14,411 bases of DNA from Deinococcus planocerae (GCF_002869765.1 NZ_PNOR01000059.1:1-14411); one strand, 5' to 3'. Shown: positions 6,362-12,854, numbered from the stretch's first letter. Notes: generated by a model from the sequence alone, not told the origin. Translations and numbers: made by a program.

Positions 6362-6601
6362 ATGACCAAGGTCGCCGTGACCGTCGACGCGCAGGGACGG
6401 CTCACCCTGCCCCCCGAGGCGCAGGCCCGCCTCGCCCTCAAGCCCGGGCAGACCGTGGTCATCGATGTGGATCTCCCCGTCGAGGAGACGCCGGTCGGCG
6501 AGGGCGAGAACCCCTTCCTGCGCTTCATCGGCAGCCTGCCCCCCCTGGCCGAGGACAGCCGCACGTACTACCGACGTGAACGGGGGCACGAGGACCCTTG
6601 A
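6362..6601 (+). CDS. vapB: VapB-type antitoxin, AbrB/MazE fold
   Basis: The 79-aa product opens with a swapped-hairpin AbrB-type DNA-binding domain, residues 1-38 (MTKVAVTVDAQGRLTLPPEA, then LKPGQTVVIDVDL). The C-terminal region (NPFLRFIGSLPPLAEDSRTY) resembles the toxin-binding part of VapB proteins. In this family the antitoxin neutralises VapC and, with it, represses its own promoter. ATG 6362 is preferred because GGAGGA (6353-6358) lies three to four bases before it. ATG 6344, six codons earlier, would match the element-to-start spacing of other genes and cannot be excluded. The stop overlaps the toxin start by four bases (TTGA), the classic antitoxin-first order. Confidence 0.85.
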   Translation: MTKVAVTVDAQGRLTLPPEAQARLALKPGQTVVIDVDLPVEETPVGEGENPFLRFIGSLPPLAEDSRTYYRRERGHEDP

Positions 6602-7026
6602 CCTGCATCGATACCAACGTGCTCAGCGCCCTGCTTCGTGAGGAGCCGGGCGCTGAGCGTCTGGCGGAGGTCCTGTGGAGGAGCCGCCAGCAGGGGGAAC
6701 TGTTCATCCATGTGGGCGTGTACGCCGAACTGCTCGCGGCCCCGGGCCAGACCCGCGCGGGGGTCGACCACTTCCTGAGTGAGACCGGCGTCCGGGTGGA
6801 CTGGCACACGCCCCCGGACGTCTGGTTACAGGCCAGCGCGGGCTACGAGGCGTACAGCCTGCGCCGCCAGCGCAGCGGAGGCGGCCTGCCACGTCGGCTG
6901 CTGCTGGACTTCGTGATTGGCGCGCACGCGGCCTCTCTCGGTGCGGCGCTGCTCACCCTCGATCCACAACATTACCGCTTGGCCTTTCCGGGACTGGCCT
7001 TGCCTGATCTGACCTCCGACACCTGA
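6598..7026 (+). CDS. vapC: VapC-type PIN-domain ribonuclease toxin
   Basis: The 142-aa product has the acidic residues of a PIN nuclease: Asp5 in MTCIDTNVLSALL, Glu44 in HVGVYAELLAA, Asp104 in LLLDFVIGAHA and Asp122 in LLTLDPQHY. Together these would bind the divalent metal used to cut RNA; family members usually cleave tRNA or rRNA. The length is typical. The start is a TTG that overlaps the antitoxin stop (TTGA), so toxin synthesis depends on antitoxin translation and is probably kept lower by the weak start codon. All four acidic residues are present, so it is probably active. A terminator follows eight bases after the stop. Confidence 0.92.
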   Translation: MTCIDTNVLSALLREEPGAERLAEVLWRSRQQGELFIHVGVYAELLAAPGQTRAGVDHFLSETGVRVDWHTPPDVWLQASAGYEAYSLRRQRSGGGLPRRLLLDFVIGAHAASLGAALLTLDPQHYRLAFPGLALPDLTSDT

Positions 7027-7033
7027 TTCTCCA

Positions 7034-7062
7034 GGGGAAGCCGCCGCGCTTCCCCCTTTTTC
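7034..7062 (+). terminator. Rho-independent terminator after vapBC
   Basis: GGGGAAGC (7034-7041) and GCTTCCCC (7048-7055) form a perfect 8-bp stem with a 6-base loop, followed by CTTTTT. Confidence 0.93.
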
Positions 7063-7089
7063 GTGGACGGCTGGTGGTGCTCCGGCAGA

Positions 7090-7108
7090 ACCCTCGCCCT
7101 GACGGGCG
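7090..7108 (+). promoter_or_regulatory. ACCCT-hairpin element, copy 7
   Basis: ACCCT (7090-7094), CGCCC (7095-7099), loop TGAC and GGGCG (7104-7108). ATG 7120 begins 11 bases later. The element lies between the vapBC terminator and the next gene. Confidence 0.65.
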
Positions 7109-7119
7109 GGACAGGCAGC

Positions 7120-7417
7120 ATGAAGGAGTTCGACTTCCACCTGTTGCGGTATGCCGAGGCTCAGGTTCGGGTCACCCGCGCAGATCCTCGTTCAGGGCCG
7201 TGACATCCACGACGCGATGGACCGCGCCGCCCTGGCCCTGAACGTTCGCGCCCGACTCGCCCCGGACGTCCTGGTGTTCACGGTCGTGCAGGGCCCACGG
7301 CAGGAACAGGTTCGTCCCGGCGATCTCCTGGTCGGGGGTGGCCTCACCGCCCGCGTCCTCTCCCAGGGCGACTTCAGGGACGCCGCCTTCATCGGTCGAA
7401 TCCTCCTGCTGCACTGA
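7120..7417 (+). pseudogene. Small hypothetical protein split by a +1 frameshift
   Basis: From ATG 7120 the first frame reads MKEFDFHLLRYAEAQVRVT and would soon stop at TGA 7201-7203. One base on, from about 7178, the second frame reads AQILVQGRDIHDAMDRAALA then LNVRARLAPDVLVFTVVQGP and ends GRILLLH at TGA 7415-7417. Joining them at ACC(C)GCG gives a smooth 98-aa strand-helix-strand protein. The only ATG of the second frame (7151) would give an odd start (MPRLRFGSP) with no ribosome site. The ACCCT-hairpin spacing also points to 7120. Sequencing error, real inactivation or programmed frameshifting all remain possible. If translation does start at 7151, this is an intact 88-aa gene. No family was recognised. 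Confidence 0.58.
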
Positions 7418-7468
7418 ACCTCGCGCTGTCCCCCGAGCGGGTCAGCTCCCCACCACAAGGGATGCACC

Positions 7469-8110
7469 ATGAACGAAGGCATGATCAGTGGTTGCGTCGT
7501 CCGCGTCGAGGACAAGACCCAGACCTTTCCCGCTGCCATCGTCACCCTGGCGGGCGAGACGAGCCGAGTCAGCAAAGCCCTAGTCTTTTTCGAGCAGGTC
7601 CGCGTGACCGGAGACGTCGCCGTGAAGGCTCTCCAGCTCGAACCGGGACAAGCCGTGCTCTTCGACCGGGCGGCGGTCGAGCAACTGATCTGGACCGACC
7701 GGCAGACTCAGGAACCGCGCGCGCAGATCGTGACCCGGGGCCGCTCCTTCGTTAAGCTGCAGGGGGTCCGCACCCGGCGCCAGGGGGAGCATCTCATCCT
7801 GGAGAATGCGGTCAACATCTTCACCCTCCGCGGGCGGCTGGCGAAGAAGACCGAGACGCGCCGGGCAGGGGTGTTCGGCGAGGTGACGGAGGCCCTGGTG
7901 ACGCTGAACCTCCCCGTCAAGTCGGGCGCGCCCGAGACCCGCCCGCACTACCTGAAGGTCGAGGCCTGGCGGGAGACGCCGCTCAGGGGGCAGCGCAGCG
8001 GCGCCCTGGTCATCACGCAGGTGCTCGTCAAGACGGATGCGAGCATCATCAGTGGAGAGAAGCGGTACTTCACCGTGCTGGAGGAACGCTCGAGCAGCGT
8101 GATGGCGTGA
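7469..8110 (+). CDS. Hypothetical 213-aa protein, possibly SSB-like with two OB folds
   Basis: The start at 7469 follows AAGGGATGCACC. The chain falls into two strand-rich halves. Residues 5-115 (ISGCVVRVEDKTQTFPAAIV, LVFFEQVRVTGDVAVKALQL, AVEQLIWTDRQTQEPRAQIV) roughly follow the layout of an SSB OB fold, with a W followed by polar turn residues before the last strands. Residues 116-205 (NIFTLRGRLAKKTETRR, EALVTLNLPVKS, PHYLKVEAWRET) resemble a second one. The resemblance is by pattern only and no SSB signature motif is exact. Unlike the ssb product it lacks an acidic PF tail. The PcfJ-like gene follows on the same strand. A single-stranded DNA-binding role is a reasonable guess, not a firm call. 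Confidence 0.78.
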   Translation: MNEGMISGCVVRVEDKTQTFPAAIVTLAGETSRVSKALVFFEQVRVTGDVAVKALQLEPGQAVLFDRAAVEQLIWTDRQTQEPRAQIVTRGRSFVKLQGVRTRRQGEHLILENAVNIFTLRGRLAKKTETRRAGVFGEVTEALVTLNLPVKSGAPETRPHYLKVEAWRETPLRGQRSGALVITQVLVKTDASIISGEKRYFTVLEERSSSVMA

Positions 8111-8375
8111 GCTGGCGGCATGAACGCGTAAGCACCGGAGGTTGCCGTGATCGGCCCTCACCCGTGAACAAGCCCGTCACCTCCAACCCGGCTCACGGTC
8201 CTCGACCGGCGGTTCACGGCGCTGCTCCACCACGCCCAGCCGTTCTGACCTCCCACGCCCGGGGCTGAACGGGCAGCCTCTCCATTCCGGTGCCTCCAGA
8301 CGCTGCGGGAGATTCCGGAAGGACGGGCAAGGCACGGGGCGGCCCCTCTCCGTCCGGGGCCGGAGGAAGTCGGGC
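8111..8375 (+). other. Intergenic region with two tiny overlapping frames
   Basis: GGAGG (8137-8141) stands five bases before GTG 8147, which opens a 6-codon frame (MIGPHP) ending at TGA 8165-8167. That stop overlaps GTG 8164, which opens a 34-codon Pro/Ala-rich frame ending at 8268. The layout imitates a leader peptide coupled to a small gene, but nothing else supports translation. ATTCCGG occurs twice (8283-8289 and 8312-8318). Confidence 0.3.
8340..8362 (+). promoter_or_regulatory. Hairpin before the PcfJ-like gene
   Basis: CGGCCCC (8340-8346) and GGGGCCG (8356-8362) pair around a 9-base loop; the ribosome site GGAGGA starts at its 3' edge. It lacks the ACCCT box, so it may be unrelated to the repeated element. 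It could hide part of the ribosome site. Confidence 0.45.
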
Positions 8376-10205
8376 ATGTCCGAACAGGCCACGCCTGCCC
8401 CCAAGCCGCAACACGAACTGGACGTGCTGTACGCCCGGCTCGCCGAACGCAACGCCCACCTGTTTCCCGGACGGCTTCAGGTGCCCCGCGCCGCCCGCAC
8501 GTGCGTCAAGGGTCCCGCCGCGCTGGAGCGCGAGATTCGGGCGTTCGGACAGTTCCAGCAGCGGCACGAGGGGAGGAGGCGGGTGCTGTGGACCGTGCTG
8601 GACGCCTGCTCCCCCAGCGAGCCCGAGTGGGAGGGCGTCGTCTGGATTCGGCACGCCAGCGGGCTGAAGGAGCGGGTGCCCATTCGTCAGCATTCCGCGT
8701 TGCAGGCGGCCGTCCCGGGGACCGGTCAGCCCGCCGACCTGAACGAGGCGGGAAAGGCGATCTTCGAGCAGTTTGTCCAGCCGCGCCTGACGCCCGAGCA
8801 GGCCCGGAGCGCGTTGAAGGTCGGCTACGGCCGCACCTGTGTTCACCGGATGACGGCCCTGCGGCACCACCCCTTCACACCCGGCGTCCGGGAGTTCTAC
8901 GAACTGCGCACGGAGTACTCGGTCAGCACCCTCACGCCCCGCACCGGGCAGCACGCTCCGGCGAAGTACTGCCGCTTCACCTGCATCCAGACCACCACGC
9001 GGGTGCAGCGCCGGGGCCGCGACCTGCTGCTGATCCAAGGCGGGCAGGTGCGGAACGTGAAGTACGGCCGCTTCGATCCGGCGGGCCTCACCCCGGTGGT
9101 GTGCCGGGGTCTCCAGGCGCTTGCATGGGAACTGGCGCGGGAAACCTGCTGCGCTGGGGAACTCGCGCAACTCCGCAAGGCCTTCGGGCCGGAGGACCAG
9201 CCCCTCACCACCGAGCGGCTGGGTCGCTTCCTGTTCGCCGTGCAGCACCCGGACTACCTCAACGTGCCCGCGCTCATCGAGCACATGCAGCTCAGCACCG
9301 GGCGCGAGTACCGGGCGTGGTTGAGGCGCAGGCCGGGCGCGACCACCCTGCTGCGCGAACTGTGCGGCTCCCTGCCCCGCGGCGTCCGGCCGCTCCTCGC
9401 ACGGCTGGACGTGCTCACCCTGGCCGCGTCCCTCCACCGCAGTGGCATGAGGTCCGCGGACCTCAAGGCCCAGGTCCTGAACGCTTACGCGCCCGCCCTG
9501 CGCGCGCACCGCTGCGGTCCACCGTTTGATGCCCGTTGGTACGTCGAACTCGCGGGCGGCGAACAGCAGGCCGCCCGGCGGCTGATCCGCACCTTCCGGA
9601 AGGGGCATGCCGTCTCCGGCCTCGCGCTCCTGCTCGGCGACACGGAGCGCCTGTGGCAGGACGTCCAGGTGGCGCAGCCGGGTTACCGGCCCGGGCGGGG
9701 CCAGCTCGACCCGCTGGCCCTGCACGACCACCTGGCCCGGCTGCATACCCGCATCCGGACCGAGAACCGGCCCATTCCCAGTGGCACGGACAGGCGGCTC
9801 TCTCACCTCGACGCCGACATCCCTCACGCGGCCCACGGCACGCTCCACTTCCGCCGAACCCGGGAGACGCACGACCTCATCCACGTCAGCGAGACCCTCC
9901 ACAACTGCGTGTCGAGTTACGCCGGGGCGGCCATCCGCGGCGAGGTCGTCATCGTCGTCGCCCGAGACGGGCGGGGCACGCCGGTGTACTGCCTCGAGGT
10001 GCGGGGACGTGCCGTCCACCAGTTCAAGCGCGACCGGAATCAGGGCCTGAGGGATCAGACCGACCTCGCGGCGGCGTTCGGCTACCTTCGTCAGGCGCGC
10101 CTCGGCATCCGCACACACGATCTCGCACCGCTGTGCCACCATCCCGGCCTGCCCCAGGAGGCCGTCTCCATCCCTGAACCCGAGCCGGACGACCTCCCCT
10201 TCTGA
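8376..10205 (+). CDS. PcfJ-like protein with an SSB-type acidic tail
   Basis: The 609-aa product has, at about residues 497-570, the PcfJ-like core: ETLHNCVSSYAGAAIRGE with LHNC at 508-511, then VVIVVARDGRGTPVYCLEVR and VHQFKRDRNQGL. Proteins with this core are common on plasmids and phages; their biochemical role is not established as far as I know. The first 490 residues are unassigned and rich in Arg and His, with conserved-looking Cys in TCVHRMTAL, KYCRFTCIQ and ETCCAGEL. The protein ends EPEPDDLPF, an acidic tail closing in Pro-Phe like an SSB C-terminus. GGAGGA (8362-8367) lies eight bases before ATG 8376. A long minus-strand frame covers the gene but is only its shadow. It may join DNA-processing complexes through that tail (inference). 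Confidence 0.85.
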   Translation: MSEQATPAPKPQHELDVLYARLAERNAHLFPGRLQVPRAARTCVKGPAALEREIRAFGQFQQRHEGRRRVLWTVLDACSPSEPEWEGVVWIRHASGLKERVPIRQHSALQAAVPGTGQPADLNEAGKAIFEQFVQPRLTPEQARSALKVGYGRTCVHRMTALRHHPFTPGVREFYELRTEYSVSTLTPRTGQHAPAKYCRFTCIQTTTRVQRRGRDLLLIQGGQVRNVKYGRFDPAGLTPVVCRGLQALAWELARETCCAGELAQLRKAFGPEDQPLTTERLGRFLFAVQHPDYLNVPALIEHMQLSTGREYRAWLRRRPGATTLLRELCGSLPRGVRPLLARLDVLTLAASLHRSGMRSADLKAQVLNAYAPALRAHRCGPPFDARWYVELAGGEQQAARRLIRTFRKGHAVSGLALLLGDTERLWQDVQVAQPGYRPGRGQLDPLALHDHLARLHTRIRTENRPIPSGTDRRLSHLDADIPHAAHGTLHFRRTRETHDLIHVSETLHNCVSSYAGAAIRGEVVIVVARDGRGTPVYCLEVRGRAVHQFKRDRNQGLRDQTDLAAAFGYLRQARLGIRTHDLAPLCHHPGLPQEAVSIPEPEPDDLPF

Positions 10206-10220
10206 CGTCGAGCAGTTCGG

Positions 10221-10253
10221 GGTGCCCCGGAAGGAGGAGGCGTCGGTGCGAGA
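10221..10253 (+). repeat. 33-bp direct repeat, left copy
   Basis: GGTGCCCCGGAAGGAGG followed by 16 more bases ending CGGTGCGAGA. The copy at 11333-11365 has the same length and differs at only four positions. Each copy contains a ribosome-site-like AAGGAGG and a GTG-CGA start; here GTG 10246 opens a 24-codon frame ending at 10320. Together the two copies bracket the gene at 10390-11331. Confidence 0.8.
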
Positions 10254-10277
10254 ACCATCCCCGACATGGTGGGGCCG

Positions 10278-10295
10278 ACCCTCGCCCGCTGGGTG
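10278..10295 (+). promoter_or_regulatory. ACCCT-hairpin element, copy 8 (degenerate)
   Basis: ACCCT (10278-10282), CGCCC, loop GCT and GGGTG (10291-10295), with one G-U pair. No start codon follows at the usual distance. Its 3' arm overlaps a second, stronger hairpin, so the two are mutually exclusive. Confidence 0.4.
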
Positions 10296-10315
10296 GGAGC
10301 CTGGGTTGCTCCCAC
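10293..10315 (+). terminator. Hairpin downstream of the PcfJ-like gene
   Basis: GTGGGAGC (10293-10300) and GCTCCCAC (10308-10315) form a perfect 8-bp stem with a 7-base loop. The following ATTGAGG is not T-rich, so intrinsic termination is doubtful. It overlaps the degenerate ACCCT-hairpin, an arrangement reminiscent of an attenuator. Confidence 0.4.
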
Positions 10316-10360
10316 ATTGAGGACTTCGGAGCCAGAGAAGCCACAGTCACCCAGCGCGTG

Positions 10361-10379
10361 TCCCTCACCCTGCCGGGTG
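10361..10379 (+). promoter_or_regulatory. ACCCT-hairpin element, copy 9
   Basis: TCCCT (10361-10365), CACCC (10366-10370), loop TGCC and GGGTG (10375-10379). ATG 10390 starts exactly 10 bases after the stem, and the gap has no Shine-Dalgarno sequence. Confidence 0.68.
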
Positions 10380-10389
10380 CCCGTGGTGC

Positions 10390-11331
10390 ATGCCGACTGG
10401 AATTCCTGTCCTGCACGCTGTCTACCAGCGCCGTCTCTCCGCCGACGCCAGTACGCTCCATCTGGTGGCGCTGGTCACGACCACCGACGCGGAGACCGCC
10501 TTCGACCTGACCAACCACGGCGGACGACAGGACACCTGGATCAACAATCCCGGCGTCGTCCCGCTGGACCTGGGAGGCCGCAGCAGTGGCGTCCACGACG
10601 TTTTCGTCGGAGACCAGGAAGCGCTGCTGTACCTGGGAGCCGGGACGACCATCCTGGCGCTCCCCACCCGGGCGGTCAACGTGACCGTGCTCCTCGCGCT
10701 GCCGAGCCGCCTCGTGTGGGCTGACGCGCGTGTCTGCCTGCTTGGCGAGACCACGGACGAGGCCCTGCGGGCGGAGTTGTCGCGTCCCGAGGTGGCGCGG
10801 CGCCTGCTCGCCGAACTAGAGGGCGAACCCGACCTCCCCGGCACCCCTCGGGTGATCGTCCAGGGAGCGTTGACGCAGGCCGCCAAGCTGCTCTGCGGCC
10901 TGCGCTCGCAATCCGAGCTGCGTGCCCGGCTGGACGCGCTGCCGGACCACCAGGCCAGGGTCGATGTCATGGCGGCGGCGCTGGCGATCAACGGGGTGGC
11001 CGCCGGCGCGGAAACGCTGGCCCTCGCGCGGGCGGTGGTCGACGCCCGTCACCTGACCTCCTTCCGCGAGGCCCCGACGGCCACCGCGCGGCTGGAGACG
11101 TGGCGCTTTGTGGATGTGGACGGCCGCCCGGTTCTCGCTGGGCGCGTCTTCGACCCTCCGGAGGCCCGCGTCGGGGAGCAAGTCGTCACGGGCCCAGTCC
11201 GAGCCCTGCACGGCACGGTGGCCCGCACCTCGTCCCGGGTCTACGCGCTGGGCGAACCTGGAGACGAGGACGCGGCGGCGCACCTGCGGACCCTCGTGCG
11301 CCTGCTGGAAGCGGAACGGGGCGAGCGGTGA
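10390..11331 (+). CDS. Hypothetical protein, 313 aa, TNH/RSS-motif N-terminal domain
   Basis: The start at 10390 is fixed mainly by the ACCCT-hairpin ten bases upstream. Residues 22-95 are strand-rich and contain AFDLTNHGGRQDTWINNPGV and GGRSSGVHDVFVGDQEALLY. From memory this resembles a domain of plasmid-borne proteins with TNH..W..NP..RSTSVGDV motifs and no known function; that match is not verified. Residues 120-220 are helical (EALRAELSRPEVARRLLAEL; LCGLRSQSELRARLDALP), and the C-terminal part is again strand-rich with VDVDGRPVLAGRVFDP. No catalytic motif, signal peptide or membrane span is evident. The gene lies between two 33-bp direct repeats. Confidence 0.85.
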   Translation: MPTGIPVLHAVYQRRLSADASTLHLVALVTTTDAETAFDLTNHGGRQDTWINNPGVVPLDLGGRSSGVHDVFVGDQEALLYLGAGTTILALPTRAVNVTVLLALPSRLVWADARVCLLGETTDEALRAELSRPEVARRLLAELEGEPDLPGTPRVIVQGALTQAAKLLCGLRSQSELRARLDALPDHQARVDVMAAALAINGVAAGAETLALARAVVDARHLTSFREAPTATARLETWRFVDVDGRPVLAGRVFDPPEARVGEQVVTGPVRALHGTVARTSSRVYALGEPGDEDAAAHLRTLVRLLEAERGER

Positions 11332-11332
11332 G

Positions 11333-11365
11333 GGTGCCCCGGAAGGAGGGGCGGCCGGTGCGAGA
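11333..11365 (+). repeat. 33-bp direct repeat, right copy
   Basis: Matches 10221-10253 at 29 of 33 positions with no gaps and begins one base after the stop of the 313-aa gene. AAGGAGG (11343-11349) stands eight bases before GTG 11358, which opens a 16-codon frame (MRDLRAAARRASGEGA) ending at 11408, three bases before the decayed frame starts. Confidence 0.8.
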
Positions 11366-11411
11366 CCTCCGGGCCGCGGCCCGACGCGCGAGCGGTGAGG
11401 GAGCCTGAGCC

Positions 11412-12005
11412 GTGCCACGCACGCCCAAGACCGCCGAGCAGGCCAGCCGCGACAACGCCGCGAAGTTCAACCGTCTGCACCTGGAAAAGATGCCCCTCTG
11501 GCTGGGCGCTGGCATGGCGACGGAACCGCAGGCCGCTGGCGTCATCCGGGCCCGCAAGGAAGATCACCAGTAGCGGCTGTGGGCGCAGGGCCCTGGGCGC
11601 ATGGCGGAGCTGGAGTCCCGGCACGCCAGGGAGGCTGAAGCCTACCGCCGCGCCCTGAAGGACGCCGCTTAGGAGGCGTACCGCGAGGCTCTGCTGAAAT
11701 TGCGGTACCTCCAGCAAAGGTATGCCAGCATGCACTGCCCTACAGCCGCGTGTAATCCCTGGCACACCCTCTCGCGAAAGGCGGTGCCGGTGGCGTAGTG
11801 GCGGGCTGTCGAGGGCCAGGTCAACCCGGCCTCCGCGCAGCAACACCGGGCGCTGGGCCGCATCAAGGCACACCTTCAGCGGTCACGCGAGCGGGCGGGA
11901 GTGCAGCCATGACTGCCGTGGGGAACGCGTGCCGACGATCTTGACCGGGAGAAACGAGACGCGCTCGGTGCCGTGGGCGACAGGAAGACGATCCAACCCG
12001 GCTGA
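11412..12005 (+). pseudogene. Decayed coiled-coil-like gene with three in-frame TAG codons
   Basis: One frame stays protein-like for nearly 600 bases: MPRTPKTAEQASRDNAAKFN.., MAELESRHAREAEAYRRALK.., EAYREALLKLRYLQQRYA.., SAQQHRALGRIKAHLQRSRE.., DDLDREKRDALGAVGDRKT. It is interrupted by TAG at 11571, 11670 and 11796 and TGA at 11910, and closes with TGA at 12003-12005. Each TAG is one C-to-T change from CAG (Gln), and TGA from CGA (Arg). The Gln/Glu/Arg/Ala content suggests helices or a coiled coil. Codons between 11690 and 11770 are unusually AT-rich for this window, as in neutral decay. An ATG at 11909 overlaps the TGA but its frame ends after 11 codons. Stop-codon readthrough is a less likely alternative. 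The original function is unknown. Confidence 0.58.
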
Positions 12006-12074
12006 CCCGGGACAGCGACCGTCCGACCTTCGTCGCCCGGAGAGGTCTGATCCGTGCCCTTCACGCCCGGTGGG

Positions 12075-12093
12075 TCCCTCACCCGGTGGGGTG
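12075..12093 (+). promoter_or_regulatory. ACCCT-hairpin element, copy 10
   Basis: TCCCT (12075-12079), CACCC (12080-12084), loop GGTG and GGGTG (12089-12093). ATG 12104 starts exactly 10 bases after the stem, with no clear Shine-Dalgarno sequence. Confidence 0.65.
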
Positions 12094-12103
12094 ACCCGGG
12101 AAC

Positions 12104-12643
12104 ATGACCGAGCCGCAGCCTCCGGAACGGACGACCTACCGGGTCGGCGAACCCTTCCACCCCGACGTGACCGACTGGCCCGAGGGGCAGCAGTTCGAGC
12201 TGCGCTTCGGACTTCCCGGGCTGCTGCTCTTCTACCCCAACCCCAGGCCGGACGAGATCCTGGCGGTGGCCCGGCGGCACATCAGCCTCGCCCTCTTCGC
12301 GGAGGCCGACCAGCTGCTGCTGCTGTACCAGGTCGGCGCGACCGAATGGGCCGAGGCGGCCTTCACGCCCCACCTGGCCGGACCCGACTTCGTGCTGCCC
12401 GCCGTGGATCGGGAACTCCCCATGCCGGTCTTCCTGATCGACGCGAACACCGGCATCATCGCGGCCCTCTGTGCCGTGACGTTGGAGCGCCGCTTCGTGG
12501 AAGTTCTGCACGCCGCACTGACCCGGCAATTCGCCTGGCCCTGGGACGAGGCGGCCTATGACGCCCGGCTGGCCGGGTTGCGTGGACGCTTTCCCCACCC
12601 GGGCGACCTGCTGGTGCGGGCGCAGGTCCTGCAACAGGCTTGA
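12104..12643 (+). CDS. Hypothetical protein, 179 aa
   Basis: The start at 12104 is set by the ACCCT-hairpin ten bases upstream. The product reads as a compact alpha/beta protein: FELRFGLPGLLLFYPNPRPD (31-50), EILAVARRHISLALFAEADQ (51-70), LLLLYQVGATEWAEAAFTPH (71-90), then PMPVFLIDANTGIIAALCAV (106-125) and a helical C-terminus. The alternation of strands ending in short acidic turns is regular, but no catalytic motif, signal peptide or membrane segment stands out, and no family was recognised. The intact frame and G/C-ending codons contrast with the decayed frame just upstream. A terminator follows after about 110 bases. Confidence 0.85.
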   Translation: MTEPQPPERTTYRVGEPFHPDVTDWPEGQQFELRFGLPGLLLFYPNPRPDEILAVARRHISLALFAEADQLLLLYQVGATEWAEAAFTPHLAGPDFVLPAVDRELPMPVFLIDANTGIIAALCAVTLERRFVEVLHAALTRQFAWPWDEAAYDARLAGLRGRFPHPGDLLVRAQVLQQA

Positions 12644-12751
12644 CCCTCCCTGCGGCAGCGGGGGCCAGTGCCCCGTGCCCCACGTCCTGGATGAGATCAC
12701 CTCTCCCGCCGCCGCATCGGGGAGGAAGACCAAGCCTCTCCTCTCCCCTCT

Positions 12752-12778
12752 CCCCCGCCGCATGCGGGGGTTTTGTCT
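12752..12778 (+). terminator. Rho-independent terminator
   Basis: CCCCCGC (12752-12758) and GCGGGGG (12764-12770) form a perfect 7-bp stem around CGCAT, followed by TTTTGTCTT. It ends the 179-aa gene's transcript. Confidence 0.92.
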
Positions 12779-12854
12779 TGGCATGTCACCTCTCGTTCCG
12801 AAGCCCGCTGCCAGAGGTAGCCTCCCGATCTCCCCGTCCTCAACCAGCTCCGGC

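Noticed and set aside
5047..6564. A 505-codon minus-strand frame.
   Set aside because: It crosses ssb, two overlapping genes and vapB, is Arg/Pro/Ser-rich, and shows no motif. It is a shadow.
8147..8268. A 6-codon leader-like frame overlapping a 34-codon frame.
   Set aside because: The ribosome site is good, but the products are low-complexity and there is no supporting motif; kept only as a note on the intergenic region.
8214..10142. A 642-codon open frame on the minus strand.
   Set aside because: It is the mirror frame of the PcfJ-like gene. Open mirror frames are common in GC-rich coding DNA, and the plus strand has the family motif, ribosome site and sensible composition.
2516..12093. 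The ACCCT-hairpins as a CRISPR array or integron attC sites.
   Set aside because: Spacing between copies is irregular and gene-sized, there are no cas or integrase genes in the window, and the sites lack attC core sequences.
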